From the NCBI GenBank assembly GCA_025200525.1, contig CM045770.1, forward strand, positions 123,233,429 to 123,297,428: DNA of 64,000 bases, written 5' to 3'. The stretch's first letter is position 1. Each line of letters begins with the position of its first letter. The notes under the pieces were generated by a model that did not search any database, was not told the DNA's origin, and saw only the letters and a list, made by a program, of their open reading frames with translations. A program made the translations under genes and the position numbers. This document shows positions 20,783 to 32,445 of the stretch, in pieces. Source of the DNA: Camellia lanceoleosa. Taxonomy: Eukaryota > Streptophyta > Magnoliopsida > Ericales > Theaceae.

Positions 20783-22659
20783 TACAGGTCGACTTTTTTG
20801 CACCTCATTTCGGAAGCTCGAAAAAAGCCCTACAGTTTGGACTCCTGCGATTCTGAATCTAATCTCACAAGTGCAATGTGAAATTGATAAACATCAAAGA
20901 GTCTAAATCCAGCAAATCTTTTTGGAAAATCGATTTCAAATCAAATAATGCCAAAATTGGACTGCTTTGCCAAATATAGAGTCACCATCTAAATATTTTT
21001 GTTTTGGGAAAATTTAGGAAACCCTAACTCATGCCAAAGGGCACGTATCCGTCATCACCAAAGTTGCCTCGGCTCGGGAACTTAGGTATGAAGGGGGAAG
21101 GTCATGAATTGAGCACCCCCACTCACCCGATCAATGGTCAGCCTCTACTAACCATGATATGATTTTTATGTACATTATGTGATCTTATTTCAGTTATTCA
21201 ACTAGCATTACTATATGATACGCACATGCAAGTATAGACTAAAATTGCAAGAATTGAAACAATTCAACTCATGTTTGTTTTGTGAACAAAGGTTTGAATT
21301 TGCCACCTCAAGTGGGCTTAAAGTTTGCGAATTTGCCACCAAACATAGTGGACTTAAAACTGATTTGCCACTCAACAAAGTGGGCTTAAAACTTTCATTT
21401 GTTGAATCATTCCAATTCAAGCAACAAGCCTTCATCCATAGGCATTCAAATAGTTCAGCACTTAAGCAGTTAGCCTCATGGCAAGCATGCTAGATATGAT
21501 AGTCACTCACACTCATGCAAGTATGCTAAAGCATTAAAACTCACCTAGTACTCCAAGCTAGGAAAGAAATGAGTTAGAAAACTAAGCATGGTTCCTAACG
21601 ATACAAAATGACTAATGTAACACATGCGATAATACAATTAATAGGCTCGGCTACTAATATGGCATATGAATCAATGAAGTAGCATGTGCTTTTAAGCACG
21701 TATTCAAAGAAAGCATTGAAATGGCAATGCAGTTTGAATGATGCGCCGAGCCTCGGTGCATGCAAGACAAGATGAATGGATGCAAGCATAAGGTATGCTA
21801 ATTAAAACATGTCCCTAATCTGTCCATCAAAAGCGATTAAATAAAAGGGAGAAAGACATGGGGTTGAAAGACATACACATTATTACATTTTGCTATCGCG
21901 AAGGAGAGTTCGAATGAATAAAACTAACCAACAAGCTACGCTAATTAAGCAAACTATTACAAAACTTGAAACTAATTAACTAGCTATTCTAGCTAACTAA
22001 TTATTACAAACCGAATTAATTAACTATTCAAGTTAACTAATTACAATTACAACACAATACGAAATTGAATAACTAGTTAAACTAACTAATTAATTACAAC
22101 ACTTAATTAGCTATAACTAATTAATTACAACACATATTTGATCTATTGCTAATTAAACTGATTAGCTAATCCCAGGAAGCGAGGGAGGCCCATGCATGCT
22201 CGGTTTTCCACCTGAAAAGCCACTGCCTTGCTGCTGGATGCCTCTGTTTGCACATTTGAATACTAAAAATGCTGCCAACTTCAAGAACACCTCTACTCCA
22301 CCTTACCAATACACTGTGCAAATTTCATTGATGGCTGACAAAGGGCTGGTTGGCTACCAATGGTGGTCGATCGGCTACGGGTGGTGGCTGTTGGCCACTG
22401 CTGGTTTGGATTTCCTTGCTGCAACAGAGAGCAAACAGAGCAAAACAGTGTATTTCTCAAGGGTTGTTTGCACACTTTACCTCTCATTTTCATGGGGAAA
22501 TCAAAGGAGGGACAAAATTTGGTTCATAAACCATCAATCAGGCAATTTCATTGCATGATGGCTTGTGAAACCAATTGTGCAAGTTCAATAAATGCAAAAA
22601 CAAGACCAAAATGACCATCACCCTATCATACAAGATCAAGGGCAATGGAGACCTAGGAA
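20783..22659 (-). repeat. 5' LTR of element 1, proximal part (before the Tekay insertion)
   Basis: This aligns with 647-2469 of the other LTR. The internal edge reads TACAGGTCGAC where the left LTR reads TGTAGCTCGAC. The LTR is broken after ACCTAGGAA by the Tekay element and resumes at 32446 with AGTGGCACATTTCATC. Confidence 0.9.
22655..22659. repeat. Target-site duplication of the Tekay element (AGGAA), left
   Basis: AGGAA precedes TGTGATACCCC here and follows GTCGTGACA at 32441-32445. The undisturbed homologous site in the other LTR reads CCTAGGAAAGTGGC, which confirms the insertion point. Confidence 0.95.
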
Positions 22660-23679
22660 TGTGATACCCCTGTTCGGTATTATGTTAATTGGTCCCTAAT
22701 ATGTATGTGATTATATGTCTTGATATGATTTTGTGTGCCATTATATGGATATATGTGATTTTGAAACTCTATCTGTTCACCGTAGGAATATCTGTTTGAA
22801 TAATATGCTTTGAAAATTAAATTGAGGGCCTTATCGGCCACAGAACTCAATTGATTACGCCATTGTGATTGGCATAATTTTTAGAGCCTACGGTGAAATT
22901 TAATTGAAAATTGATTCTGGTCAATTTAAACTGATTAAATTGATGAATTAAGTGCCCTATCATTTTATGTTAGAATAATGTGTTAGTGGGGCATGATGTA
23001 TGGAGGCACTACACTCCCCTTAACTCATTTTGAGCACAAAAATCTGAGGATACAATTATGAGAGAGTGAGGGCCAGCCTTAGTAAGGGAAAGGGGGAGAA
23101 ATTGTGCATTTTGGCTTAAAGCTTGGGAATTTTGGGGATTTAGCTCAAGAATTGACTAGAGCTTAGAAGATCAAAGCTTCTAGGTGAGTAATTCTTGGAT
23201 TATAGTTCGTAATTTTGTGTGTTGGAGCTAATTTGGTGATCAAGAGTGAGATTGAAATGAAATTGTGTTGGAATTGTTGAATTGAAGCTTAATATGTGCA
23301 TGCATGTAAGAAATTACTTTGAAATTGCATGTTTAAGCACAAATGTGTGTAATCCATGTGAAATGTTAAAGAAAACTCATGTTTTGATCACCATTTGAGT
23401 TATCCAAGTTGAGAGTGTGGCTAACTCATCACATGCATGTACAATTTGAGAAGATATGAGCTTGAATGTGTGAATTTGTTATGTTGGTGTTGAGTTTGAC
23501 ATATTTTGGGCCATGCATGTAGATAAATCAAGAAATTGAGCTCCATAATGTTATAATCTTGCATTGGTGCCATGTTGCTATGATTATATTGAGATTTGAG
23601 CCATTGCATGCAAGAATTGTGGCTGGAAAGTTGAATTGGAGCTCAAGAACATAATCTGGGGAACCCAGAATTTTGATAT

Positions 23680-23912
23680 CCGCTCGAGCGGTGGAATGTC
23701 CGCTCGAGCGGGGATTTCGAGCTCCCAGTATTTTGTTCTTGTAGGCATGGTGTCCGCTCAAGCGGGGAATTTTACGCTCGAGAGGGGATCTATGTTGAGA
23801 GGCCTTCCGCTCGAGCGCCATTTTGGACGATCGAGCGTATATTTCACATATCCAGTAATTTTGCAGGCCTTAAGGGTCCGCTCGAGCGGGGAAGTTTACG
23901 CTCGAGCAGGGA
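23680..23912. repeat. Cluster of CCGCTCGAGCGG palindromes
   Basis: About eight copies of CCGCTCGAGCGG or one- to two-base variants (first exact copies at 23680-23691 and 23700-23711) alternate with short spacers such as GGAATGT and TTTACGCTCGAG. The cluster recurs, slightly longer, in the 3' LTR (30885-31220). A related CGCTCGAGCG cluster lies in the solo LTR (42165-42420). Confidence 0.85.
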
Positions 23913-24245
23913 CCCTGTTTTCTGAAATTCTGTTTTTTTATTCGGAGTTCTGTTTTTTGTTCTCTTTCACTTGTAAGCACTCTTAGGCATATGTTAAGCA
24001 TTGTAAATAAGTTAATGAGATAAGAATAAAGCCTAAAGAGGAATATGTGAATTAAAGAACGGATTGAACTGTTAGTGACCCTTTTGTGTTCATGAAATGT
24101 GTAGGGTCAAGCTCCAGGGCAAATCCAAGCCGATCCTTGTGAGTAATATCGATATTTGAGCGCTTATGAATGTCCAATTGTTTATTCCCTTATAAGCTTT
24201 ATGAGTTGCTAATTGGGATTGTGGACAAAAGTTGACATGAATGAA

Positions 24246-24522
24246 CGAATGGACCAAAGGTCGTTTTGATAAGAAAAATACATGGACCGGAGGTCGTTTT
24301 GATACGTATGTATGGGCCGAAGGCCGTTATGATACAAAAGTATGGACCGAAGGCCGTTTTGATACAAATGTATGGGGCGAAGGCCGTTTTGATACGAATG
24401 TATGGGCCGAAGGCCGTTTTGATACGAATGTGTGGGCCAAAGGCCATTTTGACATAAATGAATGGGCCGAAGGCCGTTTTGACATAAATGAATGGGCCGA
24501 AGGCCGTTTTGACATGAATGGA
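24246..24522. repeat. 30-bp tandem repeat array in the LTR
   Basis: The unit is GGGCCGAAGGCCGTTTTGATACGAATGTAT with variants. The CCGTTTTGA anchor recurs at about 24294, 24324, 24354, 24384, 24414, 24444, 24474 and 24504. Because 30 is a multiple of three, long open frames appear on both strands; these are not genes. The 3' LTR holds a shorter version (31565-31805). Confidence 0.9.
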
Positions 24523-25156
24523 AATCTGAATGGGAAAAAGGCCAGTATGTTTGGAACTACAGTCACTTGATCTAATCTTGGTATAAATGTACATATGTTA
24601 AGTAGAAATATGAATTGGGCCCAAGGCTGTTTGGAGTATGTTGTTCTACATATTGTTATATGACTTATGTATTTGATATTATTCATTGGGCTATCGCTAA
24701 CGCTCATTCATGTGTTTGTAGGTGAGCCGAGGGAAGTCCAAACCCAGCCCCAGTGAAGTCTGCCAGGAACAACATGAGTTTTGAGAAAGTCAGCCTTGTG
24801 TCTCACGCACGAGACCTACCCTTGCCATTTTGTTATGCAATTATATTTTGTCTTGCTGGCAAGGACTTTATGTATATTTGTAAATAGTTTGTCATGGGTT
24901 GACTTAGCTGGATGATCCTGTCTTAAAGAATTTATGGTACTATATTTTTGACGTGGGTTATTAACGTATATGGGTATGGTTTGTTTTGAAGTGCATATAA
25001 GCACGGCTCTATGGACAAAGTTTTTGATTATTGCTTCCGTTTAGCCCCTTTACTCTGTTGAGTTATGTCTATTTTGTTTTGAGGCCGTAGGTAATCCCAG
25101 GATTACTGGCCGGTTACGTCCTTAACCCATAGGGGCGGGTTCGGGTCGTGACAGAG

Positions 25157-25168
25157 TGGTATCAGAGC
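25157..25168 (+). other. Primer-binding site of the Tekay element
   Basis: TGGTATCAGAGC, complementary to initiator tRNA-Met, lies three bases after the LTR end. Confidence 0.92.
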
Positions 25169-25411
25169 ACGAGTTAATAACTCACACACTTGTCCAAAAA
25201 GAGCAATAAGCATCTAGATAAGATCTAGGATGCATTCATGTGATAAATATGAATTTGGAAGCATTGATTATATGCTTAAATATTTTGATATGAACAATTA
25301 TGTGTTGTAAGTTGTGAATTACTTGCATTGCAAATTACCTGAATATGTATGCTCTTTGTTGTATGCATACTTGTGTATATCCTGTATATAGCATAATGCA
25401 AGTTTAATAGG

Positions 25412-26589
25412 ATGGTGAGAACCAGAGGAGATGAAATAGAAGAATCCTCAACTACGAGAATGGGCCAGAATGGAAAAGCGATACATGAAATGGCGAAGCT
25501 TTGAGGCGACAGAGTGGCAACAACAGTGGCAACAACCACACCCGCCACCTCCACCTCCGGCACCACCCGTGCCAGATAATCAAAATGATGACCGAATAAT
25601 AGCTCTCACTAAGGAATTCAAGAAAATGAAACCACCACAGTTCCACGGGGGATTAGATCCGTTGAAAGCCGAAGCGTGGGTCCTCGGCATTGAGAAATTA
25701 TTTGAAGTGTTCCCCTGTTCAGAGACGCAGAAAGTGCTTCTAGCCACTTTTATGCTAAAAGATGAGGCAAGAAGATGGTGGATGTTGATCTGAGAAAATC
25801 ATAAGGATGTTGGTGGGTAAGGTTTAGAAATATTCTACGAAAAATACTTCCCGCAATGTGTACGGGATAGGAAAGTAGCAGAGTTCATGGAATTAAAACA
25901 AGATAGTATGACAGTGGCTGAGTATGAGGCCAAGTTCACTGAGTTGGCCAGGTTTGCACCACATGTGATTGACCTGGATTATAAGAAGGCAAGACATTTG
26001 AAGGTGGACTCATGATGACATCCTAGAGAGGGTGAATGTCCTAAAGCTGGAGACCTACATTGGGGTACTCGATAGGGCCATCATATCAGAGGCTAATATA
26101 GCTAGACAAGCTAAGCCAGTAACTGAATGGAAGGGTAATAAAAGGCAGGGCTTCTTTTCGAAGAAGAAATTTCTAAAAAAGCAAAATACGGGCTCCTCAA
26201 CTACTTCAAGTTCTTCCCGAGACACAGCTCCCATGTGCAACATTTGTAGCAAAAAGCACCGTGGAGTCTGTTACCGTGCATCAGGAGCCTGTTTCAAATG
26301 TGGGAGGCAAGGGCACATAGCCCGAGAATGTAATCAGAACAGTGGGAAACTCGCAGCTAGTTCAACTGCATCAGTTCCAAAGCCGGGAAACACTTTGAGA
26401 TCTGCTACTACTGGGGATCTGATGAGGCAGGAGAGTTTTTGCACTTGTCCCGGTCGATACGGAATGCCAATCTTTGTTGTCTCAGGTACTATTTCAATAT
26501 GTAAGCAGGATGCCTTTGTATTAATTGATTCTGGATCAACACACTCATTTGTGACATATACATTTGCATCTAGACTAAATAGACCCTAG
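25412..26589 (+). pseudogene. Gag and start of protease, Tekay element
   Basis: The ATG at 25412 opens MVRTRGDEIEESSTTRMG, the usual gag start after the leader. The frame shifts near 25500, where the proline-rich stretch PHPPPPPPAPPVP follows, then KMKPPQFHGGLDPLKAEAWV and FYEKYFPQCVRDRKVAEF, the retrotransposon-gag core. A zinc knuckle CFKCGRQGHIAREC lies near 26290-26330. Protease begins with LIDSGSTHSFVT (catalytic Asp in DSG) near 26520. Breaks at about 25793, 25995-26031 and 26589 prevent one protein. Confidence 0.85.
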
Positions 26590-26930
26590 AGTTATTACCA
26601 TATTTGTTATGTGTGTCTGCTCCATCGGGGAATCTGTGTTATGTGACTATATATATCGGTTTTGTGACATGTGTATCGAGGATGCTACCCTATATGTAGA
26701 TTTGTTACCCTTGAACTTTAGACATTTCGATGTAATTTTGGGCATGGATTGGTTGACCAAGTATTGTGCCACCATAGATTGTGTGACTAAAAGGGTTGTA
26801 TTTAAACCACCAGAACAAAAAGAAATTGTGTTTGTGGGCAATGGGGTAGTGCCTCCACCTTATTTGATATCTGCATTGAAAGCATGTAAACTGATCAAGA
26901 AAGGGTGCGGGGTTATACGTGCTATGTGTT
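26590..26930 (+). pseudogene. Protease C-terminal part, Tekay element
   Basis: The frame DLLPLNFRHFDVILGMDWLT is the conserved flap-to-end segment of gypsy proteases (FDVILGMDWL). It is joined to the DSG segment after a frameshift at about 26590 and precedes RT. Confidence 0.8.
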
Positions 26931-27780
26931 GACTGAACAACCCGTGAATGTGGAATTGAATGATATTCCTATTGTTAGAGAATTTCCGGATGTGTTTCCG
27001 AATGAATTACCAGGGGAATTAGTAGACAGGGAGATAGAGTTTACTATTGAGACTGTGCCGGGCACCCAGCCTATTTCTAAAACTCCCTACAGAATGGCTA
27101 CTGCTGAAATGAAGGAGTTGAAAGAACAATTGCAAGATCTGCTTGATAAGGGGTTTATCCGACCTAGCACCTCGCCTTGGGGTGCAACAGTACTGTTTGT
27201 GAAAAAGAAAGATGGTACCTTGCGTCTGTGCATCGACTATCGGGAATTGAATAAGGTAACAGTAAAGAACAAATACCCCCTACCCCGTATTGATGATTTA
27301 TTTGACCAGTTGCAGGGATCACAGGTGTTTTCTAAGATTGATTTGAGATCCGGGTATCACCAGCTGAAGGTTAAGGCAGAGGATGTTGAGAAAAACGCAT
27401 TCAGAACGAGGTATGGTCATTTTGAGTTTCTTGTCATGCCATTTGGAGTGACTAATGCCCTGGCAGCATTTATGGACTTGATGAATAGAATTTTTAAAAC
27501 CTACCTTGATGAGTTTGTCGTAGTCTTCATCGATGATATTTTGATATATTCCAAAAATAGACTTGAACAAGAACATCACTTGAGAACTGTTTTACAAATA
27601 CTTAGGGAAAGAAAATTATTTGCTAAACTAAAGAAATGTGAGTTTTGGTTGGATGAGGTTGTTTTCTTAGGGCATGTGATCAACAAGGAAGGAATTTCGG
27701 TGGACCCGCAGAAAATAGAGGCAATTGTGAATTGGCCTACACCGACTAATGTGATGAAGTTCGCGGCTTTATGGGCTTAG
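26905..27780 (+). pseudogene. Reverse transcriptase, Tekay element
   Basis: An open frame of 291 codons contains [68 protein letters not shown] (first catalytic Asp), [15 protein letters not shown] and [12 protein letters not shown] (active site FIDD). All catalytic residues seem present. The usual TNAPAAF reads TNALAAF. The frame ends near the thumb, at [10 protein letters not shown], after a frameshift before the RNase H part. Confidence 0.9.
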
Positions 27781-28530
27781 CTGGGTACTCTGAGGAGGTT
27801 TGTGAAGGATTTTTGAAATTAGCCGTGCCTCTTACCCAATTGACACGTAAGGCAACCTTTTGAGTGGAGCGAAGAAGGAATCGACCTTTCATGAATTGAA
27901 GATGAGATTGACTCTTGCACCAATTTTGACACTACCTTGGTGCGGAAAATTTTGTAATTTTCGGTGATGCATCTTATAAGGGTTTGGGTTGTGTGTTAAT
28001 GCGAGCGGAAAGGTTATTGCTTCGCCTCTCGGCAGTTGAGGCCACATGAGAAGAATTATCCAACACATGACCTAGAATTGGCGCGATTGTTTTTGCTTTG
28101 AAAATCTGGCGGCATTATTTGTATGGGGCAAAGTGTGAAGTCTACGGATCATAAGAGCCTGAAATACTTCTTCACGCGAGAAAGAGTTGAATATGCGTCG
28201 GAAGAAGATGGCTTGGTTGATAAAAGACTACGATCTAGAGATTGATATCACCGGAAAGCTAATCTGATGGTGATGCCTTGAAGCGAGAAAATCAACAGGA
28301 GTATGGCTTGTTTACTTCTTGAACAAAGGAGATTTTGCAAGACTTTGAGAAGTCTGAAATTGAAGTAGTAGTAGGTGAGCAGGATGGATTGATAGCAGCT
28401 ATTATAGAGCCGAGCAATTGTTGATGAAATCAGCGAGAAGCGAAGAGGATGAGTTCCTCAGAAGGGTGATTGATGAGTTTGAGACAAGTCCAAAAGCATA
28501 ATTTAGCATTGGAAATGAAATGTTGAAATT
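27781..28530 (+). pseudogene. RNase H region, Tekay element, many micro-indels
   Basis: Short pieces in all three frames match the RNase H/connection region: LRPHEKNYPTHDLE, FALKIWRHYLYGAKCEVY and RVEYASEEDGLVDKRLRS-like residues before integrase. Each break is a one- to three-base loss in otherwise conserved sequence. No open frame over 60 codons remains. Confidence 0.75.
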
Positions 28531-28539
28531 CCGGAACGA

Positions 28540-29600
28540 ATGTGTGTCCTTGATATTCCGGAACTTAAGAAGAGGGTTTTAGACGAAGCCCACAGATCCG
28601 TATTTGCTATGTATCCGGGCAACAATAAAATGTACCGGGATTTGAAACAGACCTATTGGTGGCCTAAAATGAAGAAAGAGATTGCAGAATATGTGTCCAA
28701 GTGCCTTCAGTGTCAGCAAGTTAAGGCTGAACATCAGAAACCAGGCGGTCTACTTCAACCTCTCCCTATTCCCGAGTGGAAGTGGGAACATGTGACTATG
28801 GATTTCGTCGTTGGCCTACCTCGGACTTCTCGAGGTATGGATTCTGTTTGGGTTGTAGTTGATAGACTGACTAAATCTGCACATTTTTTGCCTGTCAAAA
28901 CTACATTTACTGCTTATAGATTGGCTACCATTTATGTTGATGAGATTGTCCGTTTACACGGTGTTCCAGTATCTATTGTAACGGATAGAGATCCGAAATT
29001 TGTGTCTAGATTGTGGAAGAGTTTGCAGGAAGGTATGGGAACAGAACTAAGGTTTGATCTTGCATTCCACCCACAAGCAGATGGGCAATCGAGCGAGCGA
29101 TACAAACCTTGGAAGATATGCTTCGCATGTGTGCTTTGGATTTTCGGGGAGTTGGGAAGATTATTTGCCACTTGCGAATTTGCTTATAATATGACTTCCA
29201 CTCGGCATCGGTATGGCACCATCTGAGGCTTTATATGGTAGGAGGTGTAGATCACCTATTTGTTGGAGTCGGGGATAGAGCTTTGCTTGGGCGAAATTGT
29301 GCAAGACATACGAGAAAATCAAGGTTATTCGCAAAGCTCAAAAGCGACTCGGGACCAAACAAAAGAATTATCTGAGCGTTCGGAGAAGACCTCTTGAGTA
29401 TGAGGTTGGTGACCATGTGTTCATCTGTGTGTCTCCGATGAAAGGCCAGGTCAGGTTTGGAAAGAAGGGCAAGTTGTCGCCCCGTTACATTGGGCCGTTT
29501 CAGATTTTGGAGAGGCTTGGTCGATTGCCTCTGAGTAGCTTTGCCACCGGGATTCGAGGAAATCTATAATGTGTTTCATATGTCGATGTTGAGGGGTTAG
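28540..29600 (+). pseudogene. Integrase, Tekay element
   Basis: The zinc-binding part reads EAHRSVFAMYPGNNKMYRDL with CLQCQQVK. The second His of HHCC is replaced by Tyr (AMYPG for a usual IHPG). The core has MDFVVGLPRTSRG (first Asp), VDRLTKSAHF and SIVTDRDPKF (second Asp). The third, Glu-containing region PQADGQSSER is followed by frameshifts near 29095 and 29220. The C-terminal part (29297-29569) has PRRPLEYEVGDHVF-like residues and SPRYIGPFQILERLG, the usual GPY/F module. Confidence 0.85.
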
Positions 29601-29858
29601 CTCAGACACGCGTTTCATGTGATTGATTATCACCGGGTCGCTATTGATGAAAATATGGAATATGCGGAATGGCTGGAAAGAATTGTTGATCGGCAAGTGA
29701 AACAGTTGAGAAGCAAGTCCATTCCAATGGTGAAAGTGGAATGGAAAGAGCACTATGGGACGGATGCTGCGTGGGAAAAAGAGGAAGAAATGCGACTACA
29801 CTATCCACATTTGTTTCCCGATGAAGGTAACTTAAGTTTGGAGGACCAAACTTCCTAA
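29601..29858 (+). pseudogene. Chromodomain at the integrase C-terminus, Tekay element
   Basis: MEYAEWLERIVDRQVKQLR...PMVKVEWKEHYGTDAAWEKEEEM...YPHLF fits the chromodomain that follows integrase in chromoviruses, which is thought to steer insertion towards particular chromatin. It is intact over its own 79-codon frame and ends 12 bases before the 3' LTR. The aromatic cage appears incomplete, as in many plant (type II) versions. Confidence 0.85.
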
Positions 29859-29868
29859 AGGGGGGAAG
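29857..29868 (+). other. Polypurine tract of the Tekay element
   Basis: AAAGGGGGGAAG lies just before the 3' LTR start at 29871. Confidence 0.9.
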
Positions 29869-29870
29869 AC

Positions 29871-32440
29871 TATGATACCCTGTTACGTATTATGTTAATT
29901 GGTCCCTAATCGTATGTGATTATATGTCTTGATATGATTTTGTGTGCCATTATATGGATATATGTGATTTTGGAACTCTATCATTCCTTTGTAGGAATAT
30001 CTGTTTGAATAATCTGCTTTGGAAATTAAATTGAGGGCCTTATCGGCCACAGAACCGAAATTGATTACGCCATTGTGATTGGCATAATTTTTAGAGCCTA
30101 CGGTGAAATTTAATTGAAAATTGATTCTGGTCAATTTAAACTGATTAAATTGATGAATTAAGTGCCTTATTATTTTATGTTAGAATAATATGTTAGTGGG
30201 GCATGATGTATGGAGCACTACACTCTCCTTAACTCATTTTGAGCACAAAATCTAAGGATACAATTGTGAGAGAGTGAGGGCCGGCCTTAGTGAGAGAAAG
30301 GGAGAGAAATTGTGCATTTTGGCTTAAAGCTTGCGAATTTTGGGGATTTAGCTCAAGAATTGACTAGAGCTTAGGAGATCAAAGCTTCTCGGTGAGTAAT
30401 TCTTGGATTATAGTTCGTAATTTTGTGTGTTCAAGCTAATTTGGTGATCAAGAGTAAGATTGAAATGAAATTGTGTTGGAATTGTTGAATTGAAGCTTAA
30501 TATGTGCATGCATGTAAGAAATTACTTTGAAATTGCATGTTTGAGCACAAATGTGTGTAATCCATGTGAAATGTTAAAGGAAACTCATGTTTTGATCACC
30601 ATTTGAGTTATCAAGTTGAGAGTGTGGCTAACTCATCACATGCATGTACAATTTGAGAAGATATGAGCTTGAATGCATGAATTTGTTATGTTGGTGTTGA
30701 GTTTGACATATTTTGGGCCATGCATGTAGATAAATCAAGAAATTGAGCTCCATGATGTTATAATCTTGCATTGGTGCCATGTTGGTATGATTATATTGAG
30801 ATTTGAGCCATTGCATGCAAGAATTGTGGCTGGAAAGTTGAATTGGAGCTCAAGAACATAATCTGGGAAACCCAGAATTTTGATGTCCGCTCGAGCGGTG
30901 GAATGTCCGCTCGAGCGGGGATTTCGAGCTCCCAGTATTTTGTTCTTACAGGCATGGTGTCCGCTCGATCGGGGAATTTCACGCTCGAGCGGGGATCATG
31001 GAGGATGAACTTCCACTCGAGCGTCCTATCTCGAGCTCGAGCGTAAAAATGATGCATCCAGTACTTTTTGCAGACATAGAGTCCGCTCGAGCGGGTAAGT
31101 TCACGCTCGAGCGGGGATCTATGTTGAGAGGCCTTCCGCTCAAGCGCCATTTTGGACGATCGAGCGTAAATTTCACCTATCCAGTACTTTTGCAGGCCTT
31201 AAGGGTCCGCTCGGCGAAGTTTCCTTTCGGCGGGGACCTTGTTTTCTGAAATTCTTTTTTTGCATTCGGAGTTCTGTTTTCCGTTCTCTTTCACTTGTAA
31301 GCACTCTTAGGCATATGTTAAACATTGTAAATGAGTTAATGAGATAAGAATAAAGCCTAAAGAGGAATATGTGAATTAAAGAACGGATTGAACTGTTAGT
31401 GACCCTTTGTGTTCATGAAATGTGTAGGGTCAAGCTCGGGGCAAATCCACAAGCCGATCCTTGTGAGTAATATCGATATTTGAGCACTTATGAATGTCAA
31501 TTGTTTATTCCTTATAAGCTTTATGAGTTGCTAATTGGGATTGTGGACAAAATTTGACATGAATGAGCGAATGGACCAAAGGTCATTTTGATAAGAAAAG
31601 TACATGGACCGGAGGTCGTTTGATATCGTATGTATGGGCGAAGGCCGTTTTGATCTAAATGTATGGGCGAAAGGCCGTTTTGATCTAAATGTATGGGCGA
31701 AGGTCGTTTTGATACGAATGTGTGGGCCAAAGGCCGTTTTGACATAAATGTATGGGCCAAAAGCCGTTTTGACATAAATGAATGGGCCGAAGGCCGTTTT
31801 GACATGAATGGAAATCTGAATGGGCAAAAGGCTAGTATGTTTGGAACTACAGTCACTTGATCTAATCTTGGTATAAATGTACATATGTTAAGTAGAAATA
31901 TGAATTTGACCTAAGGCACGGTGGAGTATGTTGTTCTACATATTATTATATGACTTCTGTATTTGATATTATTCACTGGGCTATCGCTCACGCTCATTCA
32001 TGTCTTTGTAGGTGAGTAGGAAGTCCAAACCCAGCCCCAGTGAAGTCTGCCAGGAACAACATGAGTTTTGAGAAAGCCAGCCTTGTGTCTCACGCACGAG
32101 ACCTACCCTTGCCATTTTGTTATGTAATTATATTTTGTCTTGCTGGCAAGGACTTTATGTATATTTGTAAATAGTTTGTCATGGATTGACTTAGCTGGAT
32201 GATCCTGTCTTAAAGAATTTATGGTACTATACTTTTGACGTGGGTTATTAACGCATATGGGTATGATTTGTTTTGAAGTGCATATAAGCACAACTCTATG
32301 GACAAAGTTTTTGATTATTGCTTCCGTTTAGCCCCTTTACTCTGTTGAGTTATGTCTATTTTGTTTTGAGGCCGTAGGTAATCCCTGGATTACTGGCCGG
32401 TTACATCCTTAACCCGTAGAGGCGGGTTCGGGTCGTGACA
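29871..32440 (+). repeat. 3' LTR of the Tekay element
   Basis: It starts TATGATACCCTGTTACG (the terminal TG has become TA) and ends GGTTCGGGTCGTGACA. It is about 76 bp longer than the 5' LTR, mostly because of an extra CGCTCGAGCG-containing segment (about 30990-31120). Short gene-like frames here are shadows of the repeats. Confidence 0.92.
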
Positions 32441-32445
32441 AGGAA

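Larger units (their letters stand above)
22660..25153 (+). repeat. 5' LTR of the Tekay element
   Basis: It starts TGTGATACCCCTGTTCGG and ends GGTTCGGGTCGTGACA. It contains a palindrome cluster (23680-23910) and a 30-bp tandem array (24246-24522). Confidence 0.92.
22660..32440 (+). mobile_element. Complete Ty3/gypsy chromovirus, Tekay/Del-like, nested in the element 1 LTR
   Basis: The element is 9781 bp with LTRs of 2494 and 2570 bp, a Met-tRNA primer-binding site, and gag, protease, RT, RNase H, integrase and a C-terminal chromodomain on the plus strand. This order, the CCHC gag, the FIDD RT motif and the chromodomain point to the Tekay/Del branch. A 5-bp duplication flanks it. The two LTRs are very similar apart from small indels, so the insertion is younger than its host element. 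Coding frames have many one- to three-base losses, densest at 27780-28530. Confidence 0.9.

Noticed and set aside
24246..24522. Possible CRISPR-like array
   Set aside because: Units are contiguous without unique spacers, and the setting is a plant LTR.
24241..24594. Overlapping open frames of 109 and 131 codons on both strands
   Set aside because: They come from a 30-bp tandem repeat inside an LTR, where a period divisible by three keeps all phases open. The partner LTR shows the same pattern decayed.
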